A stretch of DNA of 64,000 nt from Acanthosepion esculentum (GCA_964036315.1 OZ038507.1:60739502-60803501), one strand, 5' to 3'; positions 50,495 through 61,439 are shown, numbered from the stretch's first letter. Program-made: numbers and translations. The notes: a model not told the origin generated them from the sequence alone.

Positions 50495-51640
50495 GTCTTT
50501 GATTTAATAAATTTTCGTTTTTTAGAAACGTAATAATTAGTTTTTCATGTAGGCATAAAGGTCAAGTGTCATCCAAGGTTTTACAAGTTCTTGTTCTATT
50601 TATTATTTTCCATTTTATTTATTTTATTCGTTTCTTTTAAATGCCAAAAATATTTGGATAGAGATGTCTGATTCTATTTCTAATATTATTGAAGGAGCTT
50701 TAGTGTTGTCTCCACCTTATTTTAAATTCATTCTTCGTGGATCCTATATATATCTTTTCAATGTTTGGATTCTCATTGATTGGATGAGATTGTGCATTGG
50801 TTTCCTCAGATTCTATGCGGCATTTATTATCCAACGGGCAATCTTCAGAGTTTCGACAATCACATAATTTTTCATTATTTTTGTCTAATTTTAATTTAGG
50901 GTTGTTATTAATTTCATTTTGGCATGCGTGTTTTTCAGGATTTATTATTATGTTTTTTTTAATGATTCTTTCTAGATTTTCAGTGCAGCTGTAACTTAAT
51001 TTTAAGGTGTTTTTATTAAAGATATATTAAGTTTGCTATCAGTAGGAAAGAGTTTTTCAATTAAAGCTGGGAATTTTTGTCCTAGCTTAATTCTAACCAT
51101 CTGGTTGAACGGGGGGAGGTATACCAAATGATTTTTCTTTTTCTGTTTTTCTTCTGGTTAGTACTATTGTTTCTATAATTGATGTTAGCGTTTTTGTACT
51201 ATTTTTAGAGCTATGTTGTAAAAATTACTTTGTTTCTGGAATATTTCTTCATTTGCGGAGTTCATGCTGATTCTTTTCTCTGTGGATGAGGGTATATACT
51301 TAATTGTGGTATGACCGGGAGTGTACATATAAGGGGTTAGTGTTAGGTTTTCTGTAAGGTAGGTATATGTTGTTCATTAAGTCTAAAGTTATAACGAGGA
51401 AGTTTACTCTTTTCAAATTTGTGTTAACTGTAGTTTTTAAATTTAGTTTTCTAAATTCACTATGGATTATCTTTCTAATATTATCAATTTTAAAATTGGT
51501 GGAACTCCTCACCACCATGAGCCCGTCATCCCTGTATAACCCGATGTCCTTAATGTCTAATTCACGGTGCGCGGTAAGGTTGTAGAGTATAAATAGACCG
51601 ACAAGGTCATAAGACTCTGTAGAGTATGAAGATCCCATGG
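50495..51640 (-). mobile_element. Retroelement with YRDD reverse transcriptase and GIY-YIG-type end (Penelope-like)
   Basis: Minus strand from 51640: MGSSYSTESYDLVGLFILYN, LTAHRELDIKDIGLYRDDGL (motif C as YRDD), MVVRSSTNFKIDNIRKIIHS, EFRKLNLKTTVNTNLKRVNF, LVITLDLMNNIYLPYRKPNT, NPLYVHSRS, then frameshifts and FPALIEKLFPTDSKLNI, LSYSCTENLERIIKKN, EKLCDCRNSEDCPLDNKC (a Cys cluster), and a shifted tail with ATVTSNQESKH and LSKYFWHLKETNK, as in GIY-YIG ends. Lineage differs from the element at 47200. Flanked on the 5' side by the TA array at 51640. Confidence 0.75.
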
Positions 51641-51669
51641 TAATATATATATATATAGTAAATGTAATG

Positions 51670-51714
<45 letters not shown>

Positions 51715-51758
51715 TAAATGTCATGGAAATATATATATATATATGGCAAATATAATGG

Positions 51759-51794
<36 letters not shown>

Positions 51795-51923
51795 AATGTA
51801 ATGGTAATATATATATATATATATATGGTAAATGTAATGGTAATATATATATATGGTAAATATAATGGTAATATATATATATAGTAAATGTAATGGTAAT
51901 ATATATATGGTAAATGTAATGGT

Positions 51924-51968
<45 letters not shown>

Positions 51969-52138
51969 AATGTAATGGTGATATATATATATATATAGTA
52001 AATGTAATGGTAATATATATATATATGGTAAATGTAAAGGTAATATGTATATATATAGTAAATGTAATGGTAATATATATATATGGTAAATGTAATGGTA
52101 TTATATATATATATATAATAAATGTAATGGTAATATAT

Positions 52139-52182
<44 letters not shown>

Positions 52183-52336
52183 TAAATGTCATGGTAATAT
52201 ATATATAGTAAATGTCATGGTAATATATATATGGTAAATGTAATGCTAATATATATATATATATGGTAAATATAATGATAATATGTTTATATATCGTAAA
52301 TGTAATGGTAATATATATATATGGTAAATGTAATGG

Positions 52337-52376
<40 letters not shown>

Positions 52377-52450
52377 TAAATGTAATGGTAATATATATAT
52401 ATATATAGTAAATGTAATGGTAATGTATATATATATGGTAAATGCCATGG

Positions 52451-52540
<90 letters not shown>

Positions 52541-52672
52541 AATGTAATGGCAATATATATATATATATGATAAATGTCATGGTAATATATATATATAGTA
52601 AATGTAATGGTAATATATATATATATGGTAAATGTCATGGTAATATGTATATATATAGTAATTGTAACAAAG
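51640..52672. repeat. 1-kb array of a ~16-bp core with variable (TA)n spacers
   Basis: The core GTAAATGTAATGGTAAT (variants GTAAATGTCATGGTAAT, GTAAATATAATGGTAAT) occurs about 30 times, separated by 8 to 60 bases of TA. The core is nearly constant while spacers differ only in length. Frames reading YIYHYIYIYI are artefacts. Confidence 0.93.
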
Positions 52673-52895
52673 GTGGATCCTAGCATTATAAAATATTAAA
52701 ACTGATCCACAAAAAGAGCTCAATTTATAAAATTACAAAGCAAATAATTAATAAACAATAAATTTAAAATCTCACATGGAGAATAATCTATTTCGGCAGA
52801 CGAAGATATAGGTCGTCTGTCTTATCAACCACTATGTGTACTGAGTTCGTGTTAGAAATAGAAATTTAACTGAGGAAGCTAAAAAAAACAGTCGA
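52673..52895. other. Unassigned sequence
   Basis: Contains AACTGAGGAAGCT...CAGTCGAAAAACTAATC (52868-52905), another weak form of the box-hairpin-GAAA pattern. Confidence 0.4.
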
Positions 52896-52899
52896 AAAA

Positions 52900-53198
52900 C
52901 TAATCAGTCAGTTATGTGCCATGCGTGATACACGCTTAGGCAATCATGTATCTTTCGATACATGACTGACGAGGCAGATTTTTTCTCGCAGTAGGTTGCC
53001 ATTTCTTTCTGCAGTAGACTAGTTACCATCCAGCGCTATAGAACCCGGTTTGTCCTACTATTTACCCATTGCTGGGGGGAGAAGAATAGGATTCATACAT
53101 TTCCTAAGGGTATTAGCACGTAAGTGGATGTAATGGATTCGAACTCGGTTCTCTGATTCCTCAATCCGAGCCGTTATCCTCCTCTACTCCACCTCCTC
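52900..53198 (-). mobile_element. tRNA-derived SINE (family B), long form
   Basis: Same order as 20520-20830: CAGTCAGTTATGTGCCATGC, ACATGACTGACGAGGCAGAT, TTACCCATTGCTGG, TTTCCTAAGGGTATTAGC, GGATTCGAACTCGG (the GACTGGAATT part is lost), CTCAATCCGAGCCG. The head has an extra CCTCC duplication. Confidence 0.8.
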
Positions 53199-53489
53199 GA
53201 AACTAATACAAAATTATATTTTGTCTCTTTATATATATATATATCAAGAGGGAGAGAGAGACCGAGAGAGAGAAAGAGAGAATGGACGGAGAAATAGGAA
53301 GAAAGAAATAGAGTGAAAATCCACAGGCAAATACGTCGTTAGTTACTAAATTTCGCTCACTATGATTAATATTCACCAGTGGATCAAGTGCATTGACAAG
53401 GTAAGAGATTATACCGTATAATATAAATAATTATATTGTGTTATTTTTATTATATAACGACGCACTTACACTTATGCATAACGGCAAAC

Positions 53490-53490
53490 T

Positions 53491-53577
<87 letters not shown>
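53490..53577. repeat. (TA)n microsatellite
   Basis: Pure TA tract. Confidence 0.95.
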
Positions 53578-53579
<2 letters not shown>

Positions 53580-53816
53580 GTCTCTAGCTCGCTCTCTCTC
53601 CCTACCTTGCTCACTACCTTGCACTATTCCCCTCCTCTTTCTTCTGTCCCTCACCGCTTCTCTCCACTTATCTCCCTCTTCCCTAACCTCCTTTCACTCT
53701 CTTTCACTCGCTCCTCACTCACTCACTCTCTTCCTTACCCTCTCCCTCTTCCCTTTGTTCCTCACCCCCCTCTGCATCTATCTACCTTCTCCCAACCCTC
53801 CTCTTTCTCTCTCTCT

Positions 53817-53819
<3 letters not shown>
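53578..53819. repeat. Pyrimidine-rich tract
   Basis: CTCCCT and CACTC words between two TA arrays; open frame through it is an artefact. Confidence 0.8.
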
Positions 53820-53907
<88 letters not shown>

Positions 53908-53910
53908 TTA
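53819..53910. repeat. (TA)n microsatellite
   Basis: TA tract ending in TATG tetramers. Confidence 0.95.
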
Positions 53911-54245
53911 TAAATATCCCTAGACGCTATTTTATAGAGGTGATTGTGAGTCACTTCCTTTAAACATGGACGAAATGGGCCGCCGTCTTGCGTCGTCGCT
54001 GTCGTCATGTCTTAGAAATTCGAGATTTGTTTCTGTGAGGATTCTTCAGGTTCTTTTTGGCCCCCGACTGGGAAAATATGGCGAGATCACGTGACTGAAG
54101 AGTAACAGACAAAAATAGACAGAATAAAAACAGCCTGATAGAGATATTTCGGTCGTTCCTCTGACCGGCGAAGATTCTGGAACGTCGACACAGTGATAAA
54201 GCTTTTCCAGCACGAGTTAAACTAGGCACAATGTATGTGATGCGT

Positions 54246-54246
<1 letters not shown>
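53911..54246. other. Unassigned, higher-GC sequence
   Basis: GGCCGCCGTCTTGCGTCGTC (about 53978) is unusually CpG-rich for the window. GGTCGTTCCTCTGACC (54150-54165) is a short hairpin followed, on the minus strand, by GAAATATC. No protein recognised. Confidence 0.4.

Positions 54247-54247
<1 letters not shown>

Positions 54248-54312
<65 letters not shown>
54248..54312. repeat. (TA)n microsatellite
   Basis: Pure TA tract touching the hairpin. Confidence 0.95.
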
Positions 54313-54316
<4 letters not shown>

Positions 54317-54430
54317 AAGACATTTATATTATGTTTAACTTTCTTTTTATAGATACAAGTATTAAAGCATTTGCTTAAATACTTGTATCTATAAAAAGAA
54401 CGTTAAACATAATATAAATGTCTTTAAATA
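54311..54430. repeat. 120-bp near-perfect palindrome
   Basis: Bases 54311-54370 are complementary to 54430-54371 with two mismatches and essentially no loop (the tip is AAGCA-TT-TGCTT). The outer word is TATTTAAAGACATTTATATT. A transcript would form a stem of about 58 pairs. No TIR family recognised. Confidence 0.95.
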
Positions 54431-54843
54431 AATTGTCGGACTATGTCCAATTCTAAAAAAAAAAATATATATATATATATATATTCAAAAGTTATTTTTA
54501 GTAAATATACGTGTTATAAATATACGTCCTGTGTTTTATTTTATTTTAAAGAGTTTTGTTCGATCGTTTTGCACATACGAGAAATCTTAATAAAGGAAAT
54601 GTTCTCACCAGCTGGAGAAATACGTGTATCCCGCCAAAAATTACGTTGGAATTAAAATAATGCTTGAATTAAAAATAAATCCATTAATTAAGAATATGTC
54701 GACATGGAAAACTAAAACAAAAAAAATTAGCAAAAAAAGGAAAAAGGTACCAATATCCAGAAGGAGGCTTACACTGCAGTGTCCTCATTTTTAATACTTT
54801 AAATTTAATGTAAAACTACAAAACATTCCGCTTTTAAACTTGC

Positions 54844-54884
54844 CTTGATAAAAAGTCCAATTTGCGAAACGCGTTGGCAATGAC
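54844..54884 (+). other. Motif TTGATAAAAAG...GCGAAACGCGTTGG
   Basis: Same pattern as 24356-24395, preceded by a similar ACTTG/GCCTTG. Confidence 0.4.
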
Positions 54885-54935
54885 TAAGAAATATTTTCCA
54901 AGTTGTCTTATCTTCAGAATTAGTGATAAATTTAA

Positions 54936-54960
54936 TATATATATATATATATATATATAG
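54936..54960. repeat. (TA)n microsatellite
   Basis: Short TA tract. Confidence 0.9.
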
Positions 54961-55014
54961 ACAATATTAGTGGTGAATATACACATACATATGCAATTAT
55001 ATATACACATACAT

Positions 55015-55640
55015 ATATGTATAAAAATAATTCCAAGAGGATATGATCCAGGTAGAACTCGATGTCCAGGACAGAGTAAGGATATAATAAAAAGACTTAA
55101 ACACTAATATTCCATGGTAATAATTTATCATCAGACCTACAGATTCAAAAAGAAAACGGAACAACGACTCCGGGAAAAATCGGTGAGAGTATGTGTGAGA
55201 GAGTGGGGGGACCTGTGATCTCTATAGAGGGGTAACAGACGAGAGAGACTGGGAGGTCCGAAGGTGGAGAGCGCATTAAAATCTAACAGAGGGAAGATCT
55301 AAAGAGGGGTTTCAGTGAGAAAAGGGTGCGTATTTTCAAACGTCCGGAGATATACCGGAAGAGTGTACATTTCTTGGCGACACACGCCCCCCATAGGCGA
55401 TAAAATCTTATACTCCCGCCCAGACCCCTACAACGCATACATACACACACAATACACACACATCTATATCTATATATATATATCTTTACATCTACATCTG
55501 CACGCCTAGGACAACCGATTTCAAAACCAATATGCGCGGTACTGAGTGGAAAGTGCTCAATATGTGTGAGAGAGTTAACATATTCGGTTGTAAGGATGTG
55601 AGTTTGTGATCCTGGGATTCACGCTTTTGTGATCATCAGA
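55015..55640. other. Unassigned GA-rich sequence
   Basis: Lower repeat content and more G than its surroundings; GAGAGAG and GTGAGAG words. The frame 55315-55509 shows no known domain. No repeat copy of it elsewhere in the window. Confidence 0.45.
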
Positions 55641-55697
55641 GTTTGTCAGATGCGTGAAAACCGGAGTTACAAACTAATATCTATACAACTGAAAATA

Positions 55698-55699
55698 TA

Positions 55700-55751
<52 letters not shown>
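55698..55751. repeat. (TA)n microsatellite
   Basis: Pure TA tract. Confidence 0.95.
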
Positions 55752-55754
<3 letters not shown>

Positions 55755-56269
55755 CACTATAAAAATCAAAACAAAAAATCGGACGAAAAAATAGCTATAA
55801 CTTATATATTACGATTAAAAAAATGAATAAAAAATAAAAAAATAATATACTGCGTTACTTAAAAATCGAAAACCAAAAAGAGAAAATATAAAGTGTAACA
55901 AAGAAATAACAACAAGTAAAATAAATTCACCTAAATACATCCAAATGCATAAATAAACTAACAACCGACACCGATAAAATAGCCGTTAGAAAAACAAAGA
56001 TAATAAATCCAAATATATGAAGTAATAAACAAATTAAAAACTGTTCCCGCCAAAATAATAGTTAGAAAAAACTACAACAATCAACCCCAAAATTGAACAA
56101 ATAGCTTTAATTATCTTCCCAAACAAAAACAAAACTATTAAATAAGCTATATAATCAAATTTTTACTACGTTGTTAAAAACACCGATCAAAATAAAAATA
56201 AAATAATAATATAAATACGTATATAAGACAAGAAAAAAAATAAAATAATAACAGGCAAAATAATTTAAC
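55752..56269. other. A-rich unassigned sequence
   Basis: Long runs of AAAATA and AACAAA words; CGCCAAAATAATAGTTAGAAAA recurs loosely (55980 and 56049, and again AACCGCCAAAATAG at 56309), hinting at an old ~70- to 260-base repeat. Confidence 0.4.
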
Positions 56270-56437
56270 CCCAATAAATAAATAAACAAATAAACGACTT
56301 CCGGTAAAATAACCGCCAAAATAGACTAACCGAATGCACCACTGACCCGTATATATAAATAGCCTAGAAAAATAACAGCACTCGTGGCCTGACGACTGCA
56401 TTTAGCATCAAACAGACTGTCGCCTCTAAATGTTGAC

Positions 56438-56445
<8 letters not shown>
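56270..56445 (+). repeat. Dispersed repeat H, copy 2
   Basis: ACGACTTCCGGTAAAATAAC, TGCACCACTGACCCGTATAT, GGCCTGACGACTGCATTTAG and ACAGACTGTCGCCTCTAAAT. Inverse of 24935-25092. Here the hammerhead-like core reads CTGACGA but GAAA is CAAA. Confidence 0.7.

Positions 56446-56474
<29 letters not shown>
56446..56474. repeat. (TA)n microsatellite
   Basis: TA tract at the end of repeat H. Confidence 0.9.
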
Positions 56475-56478
<4 letters not shown>

Positions 56479-57005
56479 TATGACTTAATTGTGTAACAAT
56501 GCTCAGTTATTATACTATATAAGGCATTAATGACTAGAGATGGGAGAACACATTTAGCAAATAATTTGCATAATACCCATGCTGTCTTAAACTTATTTTG
56601 CTGGCAAATTTCGATAATTTAAATTAATCCAGCATTTACATTTTTCAAGTTGTATCATTCGAAGGAGTAATAAATTCTGCATAAAGCGTACACAATAAAA
56701 CTAATTTATATTGCTTTATTATGAACATGTTCTGAAATGAATAAAACTTTAACCATCGGTCTTAAACTTATTTTCGCCAGTGTATATTGTTAAATATAAC
56801 AGACAACGAATGTCTATTATGTTTGATCATGAGCCGTTCTAAGTTTCGGATAGTGGCTTTATATATATAAAACTTAAACGTTATTTGAAAAATCTTCAGG
56901 TCTGTAGGAGGAAATAAATGAATGTTCTGCTTAATAAATAAACGGAGCGTTTACTCAAATGCGGGTATCCACTCAGAATAACGTCAAAGAAATAAAATCT
57001 GTCGG

Positions 57006-57009
<4 letters not shown>
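56475..57009. other. Unassigned, probably unique sequence
   Basis: GTCTTAAACTTATTTTGCTGG (56601) and GTCTTAAACTTATTTTCGCCAG (56758) are related words 157 bases apart; nothing else seen. Confidence 0.45.
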
Positions 57010-57054
<45 letters not shown>

Positions 57055-57143
57055 TAACTACACTCGTCTCGGAAAACCTTCCAGCTTTCCCTGACGATCC
57101 GCTTAGGTGAAACCTTGGTAGGTTTGTCTGGCTCTCCAGGTTT

Positions 57144-57193
<50 letters not shown>
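57010..57193. repeat. TA arrays with a fragment of repeat D between
   Basis: Two TA tracts (57010-57052, 57147-57193) border GATCCGCTTAGGTGAAACCT and TGGTAGGTTTGTCTGGCTCT, the end of repeat D as in the hairpin at 9476. Confidence 0.75.
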
Positions 57194-57196
<3 letters not shown>

Positions 57197-57244
57197 TAAA
57201 AAAACCCAAAATTGAAAAATCGTCCTCGATGCATATATATATAT

Positions 57245-57470
57245 ATTGTTATCCACAGACAGAATGTTTCGCAGCTCATCTAGACGTCCGGTTGCTTCTA
57301 GCTAGGATCGAAACCCGACTGAATTTGCGTCAGTCGGAACTTCTCCCACTAAGCCGTCGGCGCACGGCAGGGATGAAGGTGAATTTTAACGTGTTTATTT
57401 TTAGATTTAGATAAACACACAGTGACTGACAGTGACTTAATTCTGCCGAAGAGTCGTGCAATATTAGCTT
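57245..57470 (-). mobile_element. tRNA-derived SINE (family C)
   Basis: Minus strand: GTGCGCCGACGGCTTAGTGG, then GAAGTTCCGACTGACGC and GGGTTTCGATCCTAGC (B box). Body as in 22212-22440, with a 15-base deletion in the CTCATC region. Confidence 0.8.
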
Positions 57471-57515
57471 AAATAGTCACTGTTTACAAACTCACACCTC
57501 AAACCAAAGAGCTCA

Positions 57516-57519
<4 letters not shown>

Positions 57520-57580
<61 letters not shown>
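57520..57580. repeat. (TA)n microsatellite
   Basis: Pure TA tract. Confidence 0.95.
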
Positions 57581-57584
<4 letters not shown>

Positions 57585-57657
57585 TAATAAGATGATAGTA
57601 AGATTTATTATCTGGTGTTTTAGCAATTATCTATATTTTTTAAAAACATTGTCGATA

Positions 57658-57684
57658 CACACACACACACATACATACATACAT

Positions 57685-57773
<89 letters not shown>
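57658..57773. repeat. (CA)n(TA)n microsatellite
   Basis: CA tract with a few TACA words, then TA. Confidence 0.95.
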
Positions 57774-57775
<2 letters not shown>

Positions 57776-57921
57776 GTATTTAGGCAGCAATTCTTCTTTC
57801 ATGCAAGCTTCATTAATTATGACAGACAAGGTGATTTGATTAAGTTTTTCATATAATTTCTCATATGATCTTATAATTTCTTTTTCTTTTCAGTAGATAA
57901 CTTATACAAAAATTGTCCAAA

Positions 57922-57978
57922 AGTTTTATTTTTCCAAGCGCTTTCGGCTATACATTTACCCATTTTCAAGGATGGAAT
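57922..57978 (-). other. Hairpin motif CTTGAAAATGG...CCGAAAGCGCTTGG
   Basis: Related to 22475-22535. Minus strand: CCTTGAAAATGG, 11 bases, GCCGAAAGCGCTTGGAAAAA. Confidence 0.45.
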
Positions 57979-58415
57979 ATATTTACTTTAACTAGAAAAG
58001 GATTGTTTTATGTATGTATGAATTTAATATTATAGATTTTTTTTTTCAAAACACGGTCAATATATTGTGTCCATGTTCATAATTGATATTATTGAGTGTT
58101 GTTTTTTTTGTTTTTATTAATAAGGCTTCCATTACTTTTAGCTTTTTTTTTTTTGCATGTAGACGATGCTATTATATTTGTATTATCAACAGGTATGTTG
58201 CGAATAGGGTCCTGAACGAAATTTCTCGAAACAGAGCATGGATAATATGACAATTTGCGTTTATAGTTAGATAGATATATAAAACTGACATACGTCTGAT
58301 CGAAAGGTGTCTGGTCTGTTTTGCTAAAATACGTAGAGTGAACCCGTTCGATTGAACTTGAACACTCTAGTGCATATTATTTTCTCGTCCACTTCCGTTG
58401 TTTTTAGTCGTGTTT

Positions 58416-58620
58416 GGAAGGAAAGTGTGTAGAGTGTGGTCGTCTCACCAGTACTTGGAAGGAAAGTGTGTAGAGTGTGGTCGTCTCACCAGTACTTGGA
58501 AGGAAAGTGTGTAGAGTGTGGTCGTCTCACCAGTACTTGGAAGGAAAGTGTGTAGAGTGTGGTCGTCTCACCAGTACTTGGAAGGAAAGTGTGTAGAGTG
58601 TGGTCATCTCACCACACTAT
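58416..58620 (+). repeat. 41-bp tandem repeat, five units
   Basis: GGAAGGAAAGTGTGTAGAGT, then GTGGTCGTCTCACCAGTACT and T, starts at 58416, 58457, 58498, 58539 and 58580. Units are identical except the last (GTCATCTCACCACAC). Such identity points to recent amplification. Confidence 0.97.
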
Positions 58621-58659
58621 AGAGGTTCCGTCAGTGTCCATGGCAGAAAAAAAAAGTCT

Positions 58660-59463
58660 AGGATCTGCATCAAATTTTGGCAAAACCTTGGTGATATACC
58701 TGAGCAGAGAACCTATGCAAAGATCTAGAGAGGAGTGTTATGAGCCGGACGTTTCCAACATGTCCCAAAAATGTCAACATTGATGTCGGAATGTCATTAT
58801 GGTAGCATTCTGTGTCATAACATAGTTGGTCAACGTCGGTTGTTGCTGGCCGTTCAACTCGTCTCGCTGCATGGCTAGGTGTGCAGAGCAGTAAATCAAT
58901 CGCGAGTACTTGTTTTGATCGCCAGCAGAGTTCTGCGTTCGCGTAAGATTGTAGAAATATCACGGATGGGTCCATAGAGCTGTGATTTAGTTGGATGTTG
59001 TCTCCAAGAGATGTTAAGTTTCGCATCTCAGCAATCCATCAAGCTTAGATGCAAGGGTTTTAGTTAATGTCCAGTCAGTGGCGCCATACATTAACACCGC
59101 CTCTACAGTCGCTCGAAAGTATCTCCGCTTAAAGTTGTCTGGTAGATCAGATTTCCAGATTACAAACATTATGTTCAAGGCAGTGAAGGCTTTAACTATG
59201 CGAATTTTCACATCCTTTTCGGGTAGAATTCATCTCGCTTCCCAGGTAGGTAAAAGATTGGGACAGATTTTATTGATTCATCTGAGACAGTTTGTATTGA
59301 GCCTTGCTGGTTGAATCCTATGAATTCAGTTTTAGAAGGATTGACATAGAGTCCAACATCGTTAGCAGCATTTTCTAGATGATCTAGGAGATTCGTGGTA
59401 ACGGTGTCTCCAGTGATAGCTAGATCATCTGTATAGACAATATCGGTGAACATTTTTGCATGA
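58660..59463 (-). mobile_element. RTE-type LINE, degenerate C-terminal half
   Basis: Minus strand from 59460: FTDIVYTDDLAITGDTVTTN (catalytic YTDD), LLDHLENAANDVGLYVNPSK, TEFIGFNQQGSIQTVS, a break, then VKIRIVKAFTALNIMFVIWK, SDLPDNFKRRYFRATVEAVL, MYGATDWTLTKTLASKLDG, a break, QSYANAELCWRSKQVLAIDL, LLCTPSHAARRVERPATTDV, DQLCYDTECYHNDIPTSM. Order and words are those of RTE reverse transcriptases. Endonuclease and fingers are absent. Frameshifts separate the blocks. Confidence 0.85.
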
Positions 59464-59464
59464 C

Positions 59465-59525
59465 TGCAAATGATATTATTTACATTATTCGGACTATTGT
59501 CCTCATCTTTGTTGCCATGTTTGTC
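59465..59525 (-). repeat. Fragment of the 125-bp repeat
   Basis: ATTATTTACATTATTCGGAC then TATTGTCCTCATCTTTGTTG is the complement of the 125-bp unit of 45640-46108. It sits exactly at the 5' edge of the RTE fragment. Confidence 0.8.
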
Positions 59526-59970
59526 ACAAATAACATTTATGATAATCAAAAAGACAGCAACAGTTCGAAATAAAGCAAAATATACTGAACATCACCCTTC
59601 AAAAGAAATGAAATACAAAAGTGACTTTATAACAGAGCAGTTCTATAATTAAGGAAAACATTTTTTTCCTTTTAGGACAAAAATTTGTTTTGGGAAACAT
59701 GGAGAAACGTGCTCTCAATAAGACGTAATGTCGAAACGATGGTTTTTTCCATGACACATCTTTTTCAAATAACTTATCTTTTCGGCAATGTTTATTGTTT
59801 TAAAGAAAACTCCAAAAAGGAGTTCCCAGAATGCTTGCATCAATGGAAACAAGGCTGGATAAAGTGTGTGGCTCCAGAGTGGGACTACTTCGAAGGAGAT
59901 TAAATGAAAAATTGATATGTATTGTAGTTTTCTTTTTATAGCACCATTCCCAATACTTTTGGATCAAACC
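59526..59970. other. Unassigned sequence
   Basis: AAACATGGAGAAACGTGCTC and AATGTCGAAACGATGG near 59695-59745 recall the GAAACG words; the plus-strand frame 59685-59903 has no recognised domain. Confidence 0.4.
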
Positions 59971-60070
<100 letters not shown>

Positions 60071-60164
60071 TACTACGAAATGGACTAAATCTGACAATTA
60101 TTTTAATATGTTTTATTGTTATACGTTATTTATATATACACAAATATTTAAGTAAATACTCTGT

Positions 60165-60313
60165 TTATAATAAACAGTATTAACAACATTTACCGGCCTG
60201 AATGTCCGAGAAATTTCATAGAAAATTTGACATCTCCGACAGGAATCGAACCTATATCCTACACAGAACCGTCACATAGCCTGACTTGCTATACCAGTTT
60301 AGCTACGAAGGAC
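60165..60313 (-). mobile_element. tRNA-derived SINE (family G), inverted partner 1
   Basis: Minus strand: CGTAGCTAAACTGGTATAGC, then ATATAGGTTCGATTCCTGTC (B box) and TTCTATGAAATTTCTCGGAC, GGCCGGTAAATGTTG. Mirrors 60385-60540. Confidence 0.75.
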
Positions 60314-60384
60314 TGTCTGGTTAGCAAGGTGATTTACATGGGAAATTTATAGTTTAAAAGCAGTAAAAGCGAACTTGCTGAGCA

Positions 60385-60540
60385 GAAACTACTTCGTAGT
60401 TAAACTGGTGTAGCACATCAGGTGTTCTGACGGTTTGGTGTGTGATGCAGTTTCGATTCCTGTCGAAGAACTAATATTTTCTATGAAATTTCTCCGACGT
60501 TCAGGCCGATTAATACTGTTCATTATAAACAGAGCATTTG
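60385..60540 (+). mobile_element. tRNA-derived SINE (family G), inverted partner 2
   Basis: TTCGTAGTTAAACTGGTGTA, GCAGTTTCGATTCCTGTCG, TTCTATGAAATTTCTCCGAC and TTCAGGCCGATTAATACTG. Head to head with the copy at 60165-60313, with about 70 bases between. Confidence 0.75.
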
Positions 60541-60611
60541 TTTATTTAAATAGCATTAAAAATAAACAAATAATATATATATATATAAAAACATATATGT
60601 GTTTTTTTTAT

Positions 60612-60617
<6 letters not shown>

Positions 60618-60676
<59 letters not shown>
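60618..60676. repeat. (TA)n(TG)n microsatellite
   Basis: TA tract then a short TG tract. Confidence 0.95.
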
Positions 60677-61014
60677 AACACGTACCGTTGTTTTTATCTT
60701 TGTATGCAAATTTGTTTTGTTCCTTTAGACGTGTGTCCTTTTTACGACTTCCAGGTTGACAAGTGATCTCATCGTTGAAGTGACGAGGGTGTAGGATGTG
60801 AAAGACAGGGGGTCTGATTGATTGAAAGAACCGGGCTGTCGGGGTTAGTCAGACCAACTTTCACCTGGATATCTCGCACGGTAGGGCTGGTTTGCAAACC
60901 TCGAAAATGACTAAACACCACAAAATACGGTTGAAATGTCAGCAAAACCTGTTTCGAATTTCTGTGCGGTGGTCTTAAAACCAGCGCTACCGATCACAGG
61001 CACACTCCTCCCGG
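60677..61014. other. Unassigned sequence
   Basis: Nothing recognised. Confidence 0.5.
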
Positions 61015-61300
61015 AACAGTTTTTAATCGTTTTACTCCCAAGCAAGGTGATAATGACGCTAAGACGCGGGGTAGGGGTTTAAAGGGAGAGAGAGTGGAAG
61101 AGAATAAAAGAACTGAAAATGGGGAAGATTGAGGAAAGGAAAAAAAAAAAGAACCGAACAGGGTTCAAGAAGAAAAAAAAAATGGCGACTAACGTTGCAT
61201 TTAAATTTGTGAAGATAGTAGTCATCAGGGAAGCAAGAAATCAAAATGGCGATCCGCAGGTGGGAAATGCGGAAAAAGAAACTGTTGGAGTAGACTCATT
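61015..61300 (-). mobile_element. LINE 3' end (lineage 1)
   Basis: CTCCCAAGCAAGGTGATAAT and GCTAAGACGCGGGGTAGG are the 3' UTR in inverse. Further in, minus-strand codons ISCFPDDYYLHKFKCNVSRH match CFHDKYNLQRFKCSVNRH of the copy at 32309. An A tract has grown inside. Confidence 0.75.
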
Positions 61301-61439
61301 TATTTATCGACCGCAGTCGGGATCATCGAGCCAATGTGAAAGATCCTCTTCTTTAGCTGTATAGTACGTGCTACGATCTAGTGCTACATCCAGTTTTGGA
61401 ATTCAGAGTTACTTTCTCCTAGACCAGTTAAAGATACAG

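Noticed and set aside
51640..52672. CRISPR-like pattern of constant cores and variable spacers
   Set aside because: Spacers are only TA dinucleotides of different length, cores are 16 bp, no cas genes, and the context is a eukaryotic microsatellite.
53911..54246. CpG-rich promoter of a host gene
   Set aside because: A single CpG-rich 25-base stretch without downstream exon, TATA or conserved ORF; TA arrays on both sides.
61119..61364. Plus-strand basic ORF of about 80 codons
   Set aside because: It is the antisense of a LINE 3' end with an expanded A tract.
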